NCBI RefSeq assembly: GCF_018457175.1 | Contig: NZ_JAGFNU010000012.1 | Location: 1 to 64,000, forward strand | Origin: Pseudohalocynthiibacter aestuariivivens | Lineage (GTDB): Bacteria; Pseudomonadota; Alphaproteobacteria; Rhodobacterales; Rhodobacteraceae | DNA length: 64,000 nucleotides | Reading direction: 5' to 3' | Shown: piece by piece, positions 44,162-53,709 of the stretch | Layout: every line of letters begins with the position of its first letter | Position numbering within the stretch: position 1 is the stretch's first letter | Position numbers and translations under genes: made by a program | Notes under the pieces: generated by a model | The model's database searches: none | Told to the model about the DNA's origin: nothing | Seen by the model: the letters and a program-made list of their open reading frames with translations, nothing else

Positions 44162-46666
44162 TCACTCGGCAGGGGACGGAATTTTCGTGCCCCCATAAGG
44201 TGTCGGAGACACTTTTAAACTCATTGGGTTCATCCACCGGAGCCTTAGCGCATTGCTCAGTACAAAAACGCTTGAAAATGCCATGGCGCCTGCGGCCAGA
44301 ACCGGGGACAACAACATTCCGTTCACCGGGTAAAGAACGCCGGCAGCAACCGGGATTAAAAGAACATTGTACCCAAATGCCCAGAACAGGTTCTGACGAA
44401 TGTTACGCATGGTCCTTTGGCTAACGTCGAATGCGTTTGCGACACCAGCTAAGTCACCCGACATAAGCACCACATGCGCCGCTTCAATCGCAATATCTGT
44501 TCCGGTCCCAACCGCGATACCTACATCCGCCGCAGCCAACGCAGGCGCATCGTTAATTCCGTCACCGACGAAGGCAACTTTTAGGCCCTGTTCGGCAAAG
44601 GATTTCAGCGCTGCGACCTTCCCATCTGGCAGAATCTCCGCTGAGAAGTAATCAATGCCAAGCTCATCTGCGATTGCATTCGCGGTTGCCTGGTTGTCGC
44701 CCGTAATCATAGCAACTTTCAATCCGAGCTTGTGAAGCGCCCCGATCACGCTGGGAGTTGATGGCTTGATAGGGTCTGCAATAGCAAGGGCACCGGCGAT
44801 CTGGCCATCTATTGCTGCGAAGAGGGGTGTTTTTCCCCGTTCTGCCCACGCCTTTGCGATGTCCTCAAACCCTGCAAGATCAATACCCTGTTGGCGGAGC
44901 AGACGATCGGCACCAACCAGAAGCTCTTTTCCTTCGACACGGGCCCCAACCCCATAACCGGTTACAGACAGAAAGTTTTCGGGTTTTGGCAGTTCATCGT
45001 TTTCTCTACGGGCTGCATTAACTATGGCTGTGGCTATGGGATGCTCTGACTTTGTTTCGGCGGCTCCGACAAGTCTCAGGAAATCGCTTTCCTCAAAGCC
45101 CTCGGCGACCATGATATTTGTCAGCCTGGGTTGCCCTTCAGTCAACGTGCCGGTTTTATCAAAGGCGACAACATCAACGTCTTGCAGAATTTGCAGGGCG
45201 TCACCCTTCTTAAAAAGGACGCCCAGTTCAGCAGCACGCCCCGTGCCCACCATAATTGAAGTGGGTGTTGCAAGGCCCATGGCGCAAGGACAGGCGATGA
45301 TCAGCACCGCCACCCCAGTAACCAACGCAAATTGCAGTGCCGGTGATGGCCCTATCAGAAGCCAGACCAGTATTGTTACAGCCGCAGCAGCCAACACAGC
45401 TGGTACAAACCAAGCGGTGATGCGGTCTACCAGGCTTTGAATTGGTAGTTTAGCACCCTGCGCATCGGAAACCATCTGCACGATCTGCGCAAGCATCGTG
45501 TCTTTGCCGATTTTCGTTGCCTTGAAAAGAAAAGCGCCCGTAGTGTTGACTGTGCCGCCAATAACAGCGTCGCCAGTTTGTTTTTGGACAGGAACCGGCT
45601 CCCCCGAAATCATGCTTTCATCGACAAAAGAGCTGCCTTCGGTGATTTCCCCGTCAATTGCGATGCGTTCCCCAGGGCGCGTTTCAACAATATCACCCAC
45701 AACCAATGCGTCGACAGACCGCTCTTCCAGTTTGCCATCTACCATAACCCGGGCGGTTTTCGGTTGAAGCTGCAGGAGGCGCCGAATAGCGGCACCAGTG
45801 CGGCCCTTTGCGCGCGCTTCAAGCAGGCGGCCAAGCAAAATTAGCACGACGATGACGGCTGCTGCCTCGTAGTAAACATTTTGCGAACCACTGGGCAGCA
45901 GGCTTGGGAAAAAGGTTGAGACGATGGAAAACCCATAAGCCGCACTGGTTCCCAGAGCGACGAGCGAATTCATGTCAGGCGTCCCCTTGAAAAGGGCGGG
46001 AAACCCTTTGGTATAAAAACTGCGTCCAGGGCCAAGTAAAACGGCGCTGGTTAGCAGAAACTGAATGATCCAACTGGTTTGATGGCCAAGCGTCTGGCTG
46101 ATCCAAGCGTGGATCTGCGGGATCAGATGACCCCCCATTTCGATAACAAACACAGGCAGGGCAAGCGCTGCTGCAATTAGCGTGACGCGTTGCAACTGCT
46201 CAATTTCAGCCAATTTTCGATCAACTGTAGGCTGAAGATTCTCTTCTGCAGGTGTTCCGGGGTATCCCGTTTCTACCAACAGTTCTGAAAGCTCACTGAT
46301 TGTGATTTCGCCGGGAATGTAACGGATCAAAGCCGTTTCGCTGGCCAGATTTACGCTTGCGTCAACAACCCCAGTTTTTGCGAGAAGCGCCTTTTCGACG
46401 CGCCCAACACAAGAGAAGCACGTCATCCCATTGATTTCAAATGTTATTGAATCCGCGACAAGTGGATAACCTGCGGCTGACAGCGCTTGGCTGACTTGTG
46501 AAAGCGAGGCCGGTGCGCTGTAGCTTACGCTGGCGCTTTCGCGTGCAAGGTTAACGTTCGCTTCTGACACGCCGGGGATCGAGCGTAACGCCTTTTCAAC
46601 ACGCCCGACACAGGATGCGCAGGACATGCCTTCTAGTTGAAAATCTGTTTTCTTGATGCCGGACAC
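44162..46666 (-). CDS. copA: Copper-exporting P1B-type ATPase CopA
   Basis: Cu(I) export ATPase. Two N-terminal heavy-metal domains carry GMSCASCVGRV and GMTCFSCVGRV. Then come transmembrane helices, the actuator loop with SMISGEPVPV, the metal-transport motif IACPCAMGLATP, the phosphorylation site VAFDKTGTLTEGQ, and the hinge VGDGINDAPALAAADVG. I place the start at the GTG at 46666 (834 codons). GGAG lies just before it, and the CueR-type promoter sits at 46698-46728, inside the longer frame that would begin at 46738. The ATG-based start would therefore be transcribed only from another promoter. Confidence 0.93.
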   Translation of the reverse strand: MSGIKKTDFQLEGMSCASCVGRVEKALRSIPGVSEANVNLARESASVSYSAPASLSQVSQALSAAGYPLVADSITFEINGMTCFSCVGRVEKALLAKTGVVDASVNLASETALIRYIPGEITISELSELLVETGYPGTPAEENLQPTVDRKLAEIEQLQRVTLIAAALALPVFVIEMGGHLIPQIHAWISQTLGHQTSWIIQFLLTSAVLLGPGRSFYTKGFPALFKGTPDMNSLVALGTSAAYGFSIVSTFFPSLLPSGSQNVYYEAAAVIVVLILLGRLLEARAKGRTGAAIRRLLQLQPKTARVMVDGKLEERSVDALVVGDIVETRPGERIAIDGEITEGSSFVDESMISGEPVPVQKQTGDAVIGGTVNTTGAFLFKATKIGKDTMLAQIVQMVSDAQGAKLPIQSLVDRITAWFVPAVLAAAAVTILVWLLIGPSPALQFALVTGVAVLIIACPCAMGLATPTSIMVGTGRAAELGVLFKKGDALQILQDVDVVAFDKTGTLTEGQPRLTNIMVAEGFEESDFLRLVGAAETKSEHPIATAIVNAARRENDELPKPENFLSVTGYGVGARVEGKELLVGADRLLRQQGIDLAGFEDIAKAWAERGKTPLFAAIDGQIAGALAIADPIKPSTPSVIGALHKLGLKVAMITGDNQATANAIADELGIDYFSAEILPDGKVAALKSFAEQGLKVAFVGDGINDAPALAAADVGIAVGTGTDIAIEAAHVVLMSGDLAGVANAFDVSQRTMRNIRQNLFWAFGYNVLLIPVAAGVLYPVNGMLLSPVLAAGAMAFSSVFVLSNALRLRWMNPMSLKVSPTPYGGTKIPSPAE

Positions 46667-46697
46667 GATGCTCTCCAGAACATTGATTGGTAGCCTA

Positions 46698-46728
46698 GAG
46701 ATAGGCATTCCAGCAACTGGAAGGTCAA
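46698..46728 (-). promoter_or_regulatory. CueR-type promoter of copA
   Basis: On the minus strand TTGACC (46728-46723) is separated by exactly 19 bases from TATCTC (46703-46698). The spacer contains the dyad TTCCAGTTGCTGGAA. The 19-base spacing and CCTTCCAG-type dyad are hallmarks of CueR/MerR-controlled promoters. Transcription should begin near 46690, upstream of the GTG start at 46666. Confidence 0.85.
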
Positions 46729-46755
46729 GGGCTAACACTCAGCTTGTCAGATTTT

Positions 46756-47214
46756 TTATTTCTGTATGTCGACGTTGAGTGAGACTTTAACCCGGTCCAT
46801 CACGATTGAGGTTTTGAATTTGCTGATCTCTGGGGTTCCGAAGAAATATTCATGCGTAAAAGTTTCATATGCTTTGATATCTTTTACGACCACAACAAGA
46901 ATGAAATCGGCTTCGCCCGTGGTGTAATAGCATTGCTGGACTTGCGGGGCGTTGCGCATTCGTTTTTTAAAAGCGTCCAGAACGCTTAGGTTCTCCCGTT
47001 CGAGCGAGACTTCGACGACAGCTGTCATTGTCTGGCCAAGCTTGCCAGGATCCAGAACAGCAATTTCTTTCTGAATGATTTTGGAGTCGCGTAGCTTCTT
47101 TAGTCGTTTTTGGATAGCTGTCGGAGACAACCCAATAAGATCGCTTATCCTCTCAGCGGTCTGTCTTGCGTCGTCCTGCACAAGCGCAAGTATTTTGAGA
47201 TCAAGCTCATCCAT
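46756..47214 (-). CDS. Lrp/AsnC family regulator
   Basis: A 152-residue transcription factor. The N-terminal HTH reads LDLKILALVQDDARQTAE and LIGLSPTAIQKRLKKL; the RAM domain follows with QQCYYTTGEADFILVVVV. Such proteins sense amino acids and form multimers on DNA. The gene is not clearly tied to a target. Nearest neighbours are copA (downstream) and the tandem sulfotransferases (upstream, same strand). Confidence 0.88.
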   Translation of the reverse strand: MDELDLKILALVQDDARQTAERISDLIGLSPTAIQKRLKKLRDSKIIQKEIAVLDPGKLGQTMTAVVEVSLERENLSVLDAFKKRMRNAPQVQQCYYTTGEADFILVVVVKDIKAYETFTHEYFFGTPEISKFKTSIVMDRVKVSLNVDIQK

Positions 47215-47339
47215 TCAGGCACCTCTCTAAGACATGGTATAAGTAAAAACAGGGGAGGTGTCGCGATGAGAAAGTTCCAAAGCCCGCGCCGCACTCTGTG
47301 GAACCTTCTGAAAACTGCGAAAGCGTTCAGGAAAAATCC

Positions 47340-48218
47340 CTACTGGACAGGATTTTCCTGCGCGATAAACGCGTCCGCCTCTTTAACGACCTCAGGAAAG
47401 TATTTTTCCAAAGTATCTGCGAATTCAGTGCGTAAGGTTTCAACTTGCTCGACAGTCAGTTCGTCTTTCCAGCCACCGGCTTTTCCAGAGACAAAAAAAG
47501 ACTTTGCGTGCTTTGGTTTTTCTTTGAAACCTTTTTGGCGTTCTTGTCTTTGCAGTTCTTTGAACGAAGTTGCTTTTAGAGAATGGCGAAGTTTTTTTGG
47601 GTCGATAGGCACTTTTAGGAAAGCAAGAAGTCCCTGAAACGCTTTTTTGGGGTTCTCCACCATATCTTCATAACGCATGACGTGCCGCGCTAGACCGGGA
47701 GCTGTTGTCCAGCCCTGTATATGCTCATCCCATCGGCCAAGGCAGTCAAAGATTAGCGTTTCTGTTGAGTTAAGGTTCATCGGATCACACATGCGTTGGA
47801 TTGCGTCATCGACTGAAAGATTGTTGTGCCTTGCGTAAGAGACAGAGACATCGAATGGATTCCGCATAATGTAAATCGCAGCAGCCGTTACTTCAGGCAA
47901 GATCAGATCAACTTCCCCGACGCGCCCCATTTTAGAATGGGTTTTAACAAAACGGCTTCCGGGTCTGGATGCAGCAATCATTCTTTGAATCTTAGGCCGC
48001 AAAACCAGAGAGTCATCAAGCGTCTTACCGACAAAAGGCTTCCCAATCGCGAGGTCATGCCAATCCTGGCGCGCATCAAATGTTGTTATTGATGATAATT
48101 CGTTTATTGAAACTGCCTGCCCGGGAGGAGAAAGATAACTACCTAAAAAGGCACGAGTCCACGTATTTCCGGATTTAGGAAAAGACGCGAGCCAGACAAT
48201 TCTTCTCATTGAATTCAT
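47340..48218 (-). CDS. Sulfotransferase domain protein 1
   Basis: A 292-residue sulfotransferase. The PAPS-binding loop is VWLASFPKSGNTWTRAFLG at the N-terminus, and the 3'-phosphate-binding helix region is YIMRNPFDVSVSYARHN. It closely resembles the next gene upstream in layout, so the two are paralogues. The start overlaps the previous gene's stop (ATGA at 48215-48218), indicating coupled translation. The acceptor is unknown; a surface polysaccharide or small metabolite is possible. Confidence 0.88.
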   Translation of the reverse strand: MNSMRRIVWLASFPKSGNTWTRAFLGSYLSPPGQAVSINELSSITTFDARQDWHDLAIGKPFVGKTLDDSLVLRPKIQRMIAASRPGSRFVKTHSKMGRVGEVDLILPEVTAAAIYIMRNPFDVSVSYARHNNLSVDDAIQRMCDPMNLNSTETLIFDCLGRWDEHIQGWTTAPGLARHVMRYEDMVENPKKAFQGLLAFLKVPIDPKKLRHSLKATSFKELQRQERQKGFKEKPKHAKSFFVSGKAGGWKDELTVEQVETLRTEFADTLEKYFPEVVKEADAFIAQENPVQ

Positions 48219-49042
48219 TCCAGATACCCAAATTTTTTCATGACTCTGCCATGATACCGTATCATCTGGTCAACCTGCTCTTGGGTAAGTTCAGTTTTCC
48301 ATTGGTCGGTTTTACCTTTTCGAAAAAAGCGTTCTTGATTTCGCGAGTTTTCGATGAATCCGGATTCAGTTTCTTGCTTGCTCAGGGTTTTAAAGTCCGA
48401 GAACCTGATCGCTTTTTCCAAACGTTCTTTGCCGTCTGGTAAGCCAACGTGTTTGATCACGCGGTCAAATGTCCCGTGCGGGTCCTTTTTCATGTCCTCG
48501 TAACGGATTGTAAGAACGGGAAATTTTTTCTCCCTCGTCCAGCCCACAACATGGTTCGACCAGCTTCCCAGAAACTGATAGGCGTTCTCTTTTCCGCCTT
48601 TAAGTGCATTCTGGTTGCTTGAAGTCGTAAAGATTGCTTTATCCATCGGCAAACCATAGTGGCTGGCATAGGACACGATCATATCCAGCGGATTGCGCAT
48701 GATGTAGACAGCAGCGCGGGTGAATTTCGGTGGCATTAACTGAACGCCAAACGCCATGCCGTTTTCATTGTGTGTCTTAACCAGATTTACATCAGCTTTG
48801 TTGTTTACGATACCTTGCAAAACAGCGTGGCGCAGATGTGCTGATTGCTGTGGGTCGTCGCCATCAAACGGTGTTTTTGAGACCATTTGATAGGCATTCG
48901 CGCTCGCGTCCCCCATACCAATTCGGTGCAGCTTGTTGATCGGGATCGGTTCGTCGCGATCAAAAATATAATTACCCAGAAAGGCACGTAGCCACGTATT
49001 TCCTGATTTTGGGTAAGAGGCAAGCCAGACAATAGATTTCAT
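48215..49042 (-). CDS. Sulfotransferase domain protein 2
   Basis: A 275-residue paralogue of the downstream gene, with VWLASYPKSGNTWLRAFLGN (PAPS 5'-phosphosulfate loop), VKTHNENGMAFG and VYIMRNPLDMIVSYASHYG. The end contains FFRKGKTDQWKTELTQ, the family's C-terminal K-G-x-x-x-x-W region. It is the first gene of the pair and starts about 90 bases from the porin terminator. Confidence 0.88.
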   Translation of the reverse strand: MKSIVWLASYPKSGNTWLRAFLGNYIFDRDEPIPINKLHRIGMGDASANAYQMVSKTPFDGDDPQQSAHLRHAVLQGIVNNKADVNLVKTHNENGMAFGVQLMPPKFTRAAVYIMRNPLDMIVSYASHYGLPMDKAIFTTSSNQNALKGGKENAYQFLGSWSNHVVGWTREKKFPVLTIRYEDMKKDPHGTFDRVIKHVGLPDGKERLEKAIRFSDFKTLSKQETESGFIENSRNQERFFRKGKTDQWKTELTQEQVDQMIRYHGRVMKKFGYLE

Positions 49043-49082
49043 GATGCTCGAAAGTTTTGTTACTGTGACAGTCTATATATAC

Positions 49083-49108
49083 AAAAAAAAGGGGGGCGAA
49101 AGCCCCCC
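49083..49108 (-). terminator. Strong terminator after the porin gene
   Basis: On the minus strand GGGGGGC pairs perfectly with GCCCCCC around the four-base loop TTTC (49091-49108), followed by eight T (49083-49090). Very stable, as expected for a highly expressed porin. Confidence 0.93.
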
Positions 49109-49135
49109 TTTCTTATAACGATTGCGTGGGTCTGA

Positions 49136-50305
49136 TTAGAAATCAAGACGCATGCTGATACCAACGATTGTACCGTCTACGTCGTCACCAGTACCGGCAC
49201 CACCGTCAGACACTTGCTCGTCGAAATCGACGTCAGCGATATAACCACCCATAGCGAAGTTGCTGTTAAACCGGTAGGTTGCACCAAGAAGGACTTGGTC
49301 CAGCTCTTCGATTGGGTTTGCGGCGCCAACAGCGATATAGTTTTCGTTGTCGTCGTTTTCACCGTGGATGTAGGTCAGCGAGTAGCTCCACGGGCCGTTC
49401 GCATAAGCGACACCGAAGTCCCAAGATTCACCGTCCTGTGCGTTAAGACCAGTGTCTTTTTGCTCTGCATAAGAACCACCAATGGTGATGCCGTTAAAGC
49501 TGACGTTAGCGCCTACACCCCAAACTTCTGGGTCCGTGGCGCCAACTGGTGCGCTTGCAGTACCCCAACGAGCGGACAGAGCGACGTCTGCACCACCACC
49601 GAGCGAACCGCTGTATGCAACGGCTAGATCGATGTAATCACAAGTGATTGCGTTACAATCCAACTGTCCGTTTGAGTCCTGATTTCCGTCACGTGCGTAA
49701 GAAACACCGAAGCTGAAGCCAGAGAAGTCTGGTGAGAAGTAAGAAATACGCTGAGCGTCGTTGTTACGACGGTTTTCAAGGTATGTTGTACCTAGAGTGC
49801 CGCGGAAAATGTCGCTACCCACAGAAACGCCAGCTGTACCTGCAGTTCCTGAGTATGGAACGAACGCAGTTGTCGAACCGGAGTTGACGTTGATATGGGT
49901 TACATCAGGTGCCGCAACGGTCATTTTGTAACCAACGGAGTTTTCTGAACCCAGGATGAATTTACCGAAGTTACCAGAAATGGTCATGTAGGCTTCGTCG
50001 ATGGTGTCAGCTGTACCGGAAGAACCTTCAAGCTCAACATGGGCACCGATGGTCAGACCATTGTCCAGTGTCATGGATGGTGAGAAGTGAATTTCAACAT
50101 CTTGTTTGAAATCCAGACCGTCAAGGTCTTGACCTACTACAGTTGGACCGCCAACGTTCGCAAAACCAGCAAGTACTTCGAAGTAACCGCCTATGCCAAG
50201 GCTCAGCGAGCCTGCTTCAACGTCTTTTCCACCCATGTCCATCGCAGAGGCAGAAACGCCGCTCGCGAGTACTAAGGCTGTTGTACATAAAAAAGTGTTT
50301 CTCAT
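49136..50305 (-). CDS. Gram-negative porin
   Basis: Outer-membrane beta-barrel of about 389 residues. The signal peptide is MRNTFLCTTALVLASGVSAS, and the mature part is rich in alternating hydrophobic strands with many Gly, Asn and Asp, ending in the outer-membrane sorting signal MRLDF with a C-terminal phenylalanine. FGKFILGSENSVGYKM lies in the eyelet region. The ATG at 50305 is preferred because AGAGGGA precedes it and the leader starts there. A strong terminator follows. Confidence 0.9.
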   Translation of the reverse strand: MRNTFLCTTALVLASGVSASAMDMGGKDVEAGSLSLGIGGYFEVLAGFANVGGPTVVGQDLDGLDFKQDVEIHFSPSMTLDNGLTIGAHVELEGSSGTADTIDEAYMTISGNFGKFILGSENSVGYKMTVAAPDVTHINVNSGSTTAFVPYSGTAGTAGVSVGSDIFRGTLGTTYLENRRNNDAQRISYFSPDFSGFSFGVSYARDGNQDSNGQLDCNAITCDYIDLAVAYSGSLGGGADVALSARWGTASAPVGATDPEVWGVGANVSFNGITIGGSYAEQKDTGLNAQDGESWDFGVAYANGPWSYSLTYIHGENDDNENYIAVGAANPIEELDQVLLGATYRFNSNFAMGGYIADVDFDEQVSDGGAGTGDDVDGTIVGISMRLDF

Positions 50306-50390
50306 GGTGTCTATCCCTCTAGAGATTCGTGTGCCCTCAAGTGCCACATGCAGCGCAACTTAAGGTTTTTGGTTCCGGGGAAACAGACTC

Positions 50391-50420
50391 TTTATCTCGT
50401 AGGCTCTGAGCGTGATGCAA
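50391..50420 (-). promoter_or_regulatory. Candidate promoter of the porin gene
   Basis: TTGCAT (50420-50415) and GATAAA (50396-50391) are separated by 18 bases on the minus strand, about 85 bases before the porin start. The match to sigma70-type boxes is fair, and no other candidate was clearly better. Confidence 0.35.
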
Positions 50421-50855
50421 ATTAATCACAGGCGCGATTTCGGCTCAGACAGCTCCATTTAAATGCAAACCTGCCTATGTGTCTTTGCCTTTATTAAATG
50501 CTTGTAGTTAATGAATTTATTTTTTGGCTTTGCCGCAACGTGTACCGTTGAGCCTTTTCTATATCTCCGGGTGTCGGAACGTAAGGCCAAAATGCGATCT
50601 TTTCCCACGAAGAATTCTTCGATTGAGGCAAGCCCGAAAGGGGAATCAGATGGCTCGAAACACGACATAATAAAACTGAAGAACATACCGAGTCGTGGCT
50701 TGTATCAGCTTAGCACCCCTGACAAGTAAGCGTTAGGATAGGAGCTTTGCAGGCACGACAGCGGTTTGTTCCTTAGGTGGCGAGTGGTTTTTACCGAAGT
50801 TTGCAAATCCGATTCGTGATCATGAAACGCCGAAATTACGAAACCGCGGCATCTT
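50421..50855. other. Spacer upstream of the porin gene
   Basis: About 430 bases between the porin promoter candidate and the PPOX-family gene. Short open frames of 60-80 codons occur on both strands, but they show no ribosome sites or family motifs. I see no RNA gene or repeat. Confidence 0.5.
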
Positions 50856-51473
50856 TTAGTTTTGCGGGTTTTGAAGTGATGAAACCTGCGCTTCCAGTTC
50901 CTGGATTCTGTTTTGGAGTGTTGAAACGCTTTTTTCGATGTCGGGCAATGTGTAACGCTCGGTAATATGTTGCGGGCAGTTCCAGTCGAACGCTTCAACG
51001 GTGATCACAAAGGCCCGTTCAATACGGGCGCGGTAGTTTTGCACATCGATCCGCGCGATAAGGTCAACCTCGTCAAGATCGGCGATGCGGACGCGGCCCA
51101 GTAGTTTCAGTCGCGTTTTGTTCGCGTAGTCCATGAAGAACAACGAAACACGGTCGTCTTTCATAAGATTGCCAACACTAACATATTGGCGGTTGCCACG
51201 AAAATCGGGCAGGGTGATGGTTTTCTCGTCCAGAACTTTTACAAATCCAGTTGGGCCACCGCGGTGCTGAACATAGGGCCATCCTGTTTCACTGACAGTT
51301 GCCATGTAAAAACTGTCGCGCGCTGAGATGAAGTTCGTTTCGTTTGGACCAAGAACATTGTTGTAATCTTCAGGACGCTCTTCCATGCGGCTATAGCTGC
51401 CACGGCTTCCCTGTGCGGCTTGAACCGATTTGACTGTTTCGGTGAAAGCAAGTTCTGCAAATTTATGTCCCAT
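50856..51473 (-). CDS. Pyridoxamine 5'-phosphate oxidase-family flavin-binding protein
   Basis: A 205-residue split-barrel protein. The FMN-binding-type segment ISARDSFYMATVSETGWP is followed by VQHRGGPTGFVKVLDE, which matches the general PPOX-like family rather than PdxH itself, and SVGNLMKDDRVSLFFMDYAN. A C-terminal coiled coil (about 175-202, VSTLQNRIQELEAQVSSLQ) is unusual and may mediate dimers. The substrate is unknown. It is on the same strand as the secreted hydrolase gene but 108 bases away. Confidence 0.82.
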   Translation of the reverse strand: MGHKFAELAFTETVKSVQAAQGSRGSYSRMEERPEDYNNVLGPNETNFISARDSFYMATVSETGWPYVQHRGGPTGFVKVLDEKTITLPDFRGNRQYVSVGNLMKDDRVSLFFMDYANKTRLKLLGRVRIADLDEVDLIARIDVQNYRARIERAFVITVEAFDWNCPQHITERYTLPDIEKSVSTLQNRIQELEAQVSSLQNPQN

Positions 51474-51581
51474 AAGATGTCCTCAGGTGTTTTACGTGCG
51501 TTTCGTTTTAGCGGCGTATGAAATACGCGTTGTTAGAAGGTATAAGCAGGGTGTAGCAAAACCACCGCACCCTGCTCAATT

Positions 51582-52583
51582 TTAGTTGATGAGCGAGCGC
51601 TCCAGAAATTCGCGAATCTTCTCAGCGATTTCAGGGCCGTTTGTTTCAAGAGCGAAATGTCCGGCATTCAGCAGGTGGAGCTCTGCATTTGGCAGATCGC
51701 GCAAATAGGGTGTCGCACCTTCAGCCGGGAAAATCACGTCGTTCTTGCCCCAGACAATCAGTGTTGGTGGTTGGAAGGTGCGGAAGAACTCTTGAAAATC
51801 CGGGTACAGGTCAACGTTGGTGCGGTAGTCATAGAACAGATCAAGCTGGATTTCCTGATTGCCGGGACGATCCAGGTAGGCTTGGTCCAGCGTCCAGGCG
51901 TCAGGGCTTACAAGGCTGATGTTCGCCTCTGGAATTCCGTGAGTGTACTGCCACTCTGTCGCGCCAATTTCCAGGAAACCACGCAGCGGTTCGCGATTTT
52001 CCTGCGTGTTGTCAGCCCAATAGGTTTTGAACACATCCCAGAACTCCAATAGCCCTTCTTCGTAAGCATTACCGTTTTGAATGATCAACGCAGTCACTTT
52101 CTCAGGCTCAGAAAGCGCCAGGCGGTACCCAACAGGAGCGCCGTAATCCATGACGTACATTGCATAATCTTCTAATCCGAGTTCTTTAGTGAAGCTTTCC
52201 ATCAGGCTGGCATAAGACGCGAAGGAGTAGTCAAATTCATCGCGAGGCGGCATCGAACTACGACCAAACCCAGGATAATCGGGAGCAATGACATGGAACT
52301 CATCTGAAAGCTCAGGGATCAGATTGCGATATTGTTGCGATGAAGTTGGAAAGCCATGCAGCAGCAAAAGGGTAGGGGCGTCTTTTGGGCCGGCTTCGCG
52401 GTAGAAAATATCAAGCCCGTCAATTTCAACGTTCTTGTAGTGGACCGCTGCTTCCGACTGTGCGGAGGCGTCAATGGCTTCTGAATTAGCCAGCGCTTGA
52501 TTTGGTGAAAGCGTCAAGCCCGCCATCATGTTCAGGGTTAACAAGGCAGCACCAATAGCGCCATTCGTTTTGAAAAAAGTCAA
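51582..52583 (-). CDS. Exported alpha/beta hydrolase, epoxide hydrolase/haloalkane dehalogenase-like
   Basis: A 333-residue alpha/beta hydrolase with a signal peptide (hydrophobic residues about 9-30, cleavage near ALANSEA). The oxyanion region is [20 protein letters not shown]. The nucleophile is an aspartate in [15 protein letters not shown], as in epoxide hydrolases and haloalkane dehalogenases, not the serine of esterases. The catalytic histidine is in LNAGHFALE. It is divergent from a LysR regulator gene, which probably controls it. Confidence 0.87.
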   Translation of the reverse strand: MTFFKTNGAIGAALLTLNMMAGLTLSPNQALANSEAIDASAQSEAAVHYKNVEIDGLDIFYREAGPKDAPTLLLLHGFPTSSQQYRNLIPELSDEFHVIAPDYPGFGRSSMPPRDEFDYSFASYASLMESFTKELGLEDYAMYVMDYGAPVGYRLALSEPEKVTALIIQNGNAYEEGLLEFWDVFKTYWADNTQENREPLRGFLEIGATEWQYTHGIPEANISLVSPDAWTLDQAYLDRPGNQEIQLDLFYDYRTNVDLYPDFQEFFRTFQPPTLIVWGKNDVIFPAEGATPYLRDLPNAELHLLNAGHFALETNGPEIAEKIREFLERSLIN

Positions 52584-52778
52584 AGGTTGATCCTCTTGGT
52601 TATGTGGTCGCGCTGAGCGGCCAAATTTGGGCGTTTCATCGAAAGTGTGTTCGTTCGGTCTTTCGTCTTGGTTTCGCCCCTGATGCTCTGATCGTCGGCG
52701 TGGTTTAGATTTAGGTGCTTTAAAAAAGATAATAATGAGCTTATTGTTGACTATACTATTACGAAAATAGGAATAATC

Positions 52779-53684
52779 ATGGACCGATTGCTTGAGATGG
52801 AGGTTTTTGACGCGGTCAACAATACAGGTAGTTTTGCAAGAGCCGCCGAACGTTTGCGTATGTCTCCGCCCGCAGTGACGCGTGCTATCGCCTCGCTTGA
52901 GCAGCGGCTTGGTGTTGTCTTGCTGACACGCACAACCCGACGTTTAAGCCTCACGGACGCAGGAAGTCGGTTTCTTGAAAGCACACGTCGATTGTTAAGC
53001 GAAATCGAATTCGCAGAACGGGAAGCGATCGGTGAAACGGGTGTACCGCAGGGCCATTTGACCATTACGGCGTCTGAGATGTTTGGCCGGCTTGTTTTGA
53101 CCCCGCTCGTGCGCGCGTTCCAAAACGCACATCCACGCATTACCGCTTCTGTGATCAGCCTTGATCGTGTGGTTAACCTCGTGGACGAGGCGGTTGATGT
53201 CGCCGTCCGTATCGGTGAGCTGCCAGATTCGAGCCTTGTTACGCGTCGTGTTGGGGAAGTGCGGAGGATTTTTTTTGCGAGCCCTGGGTATCTTGCATGG
53301 CGTGGTCATCCATCTCACCCAGTTGATCTTAAATCACACGCGATGATCGGGTTTACGGGCGTGATGCCAAATCGCGAGTGGCACTATAAAACGAAAGATG
53401 CAAAAGGGCATGTGGCGATCAATCCGAGGCTAGAGGTGAACGACGCTGTTTCAGCACTAGACGCTGCGCTTGCAGGCGATGGGATAACCATGGCGCTCTC
53501 CTACATGGTTGCGGATCATGTTCGTCAGAAGAAACTAGTAACGGTTTTGGAGGATTTTCTTCCAGACCCTGTTCCGGTCCATCTTGTTTACCCGCGAAAC
53601 CGTTTGATTGCCCCTAAGCTTCGGGCGTTTCTGGATTTTGCCGCACCACGATTGCAAGCAGAGCTAACGCGGCTGTCCATCTGA
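52779..53684 (+). CDS. LysR-family regulator
   Basis: A 301-residue LysR-type protein. [23 protein letters not shown]; effector domain with [19 protein letters not shown]. It belongs to the large group with [16 protein letters not shown], often repressors or activators of a divergent enzyme gene. The start lies about 195 bases from the divergent secreted hydrolase, so control of that gene is the simplest guess. Confidence 0.88.
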   Translation: MDRLLEMEVFDAVNNTGSFARAAERLRMSPPAVTRAIASLEQRLGVVLLTRTTRRLSLTDAGSRFLESTRRLLSEIEFAEREAIGETGVPQGHLTITASEMFGRLVLTPLVRAFQNAHPRITASVISLDRVVNLVDEAVDVAVRIGELPDSSLVTRRVGEVRRIFFASPGYLAWRGHPSHPVDLKSHAMIGFTGVMPNREWHYKTKDAKGHVAINPRLEVNDAVSALDAALAGDGITMALSYMVADHVRQKKLVTVLEDFLPDPVPVHLVYPRNRLIAPKLRAFLDFAAPRLQAELTRLSI

Positions 53685-53709
53685 AAGCATTTGACGCTTT
53701 GTTTTATGT

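Noticed and set aside
47266-47339. Short plus-strand start (MRKFQSPRRTLWNLLKTAKA) before the sulfotransferase 3' end
   Set aside because: The frame runs on antisense into the sulfotransferase and shows no independent stop or motif.
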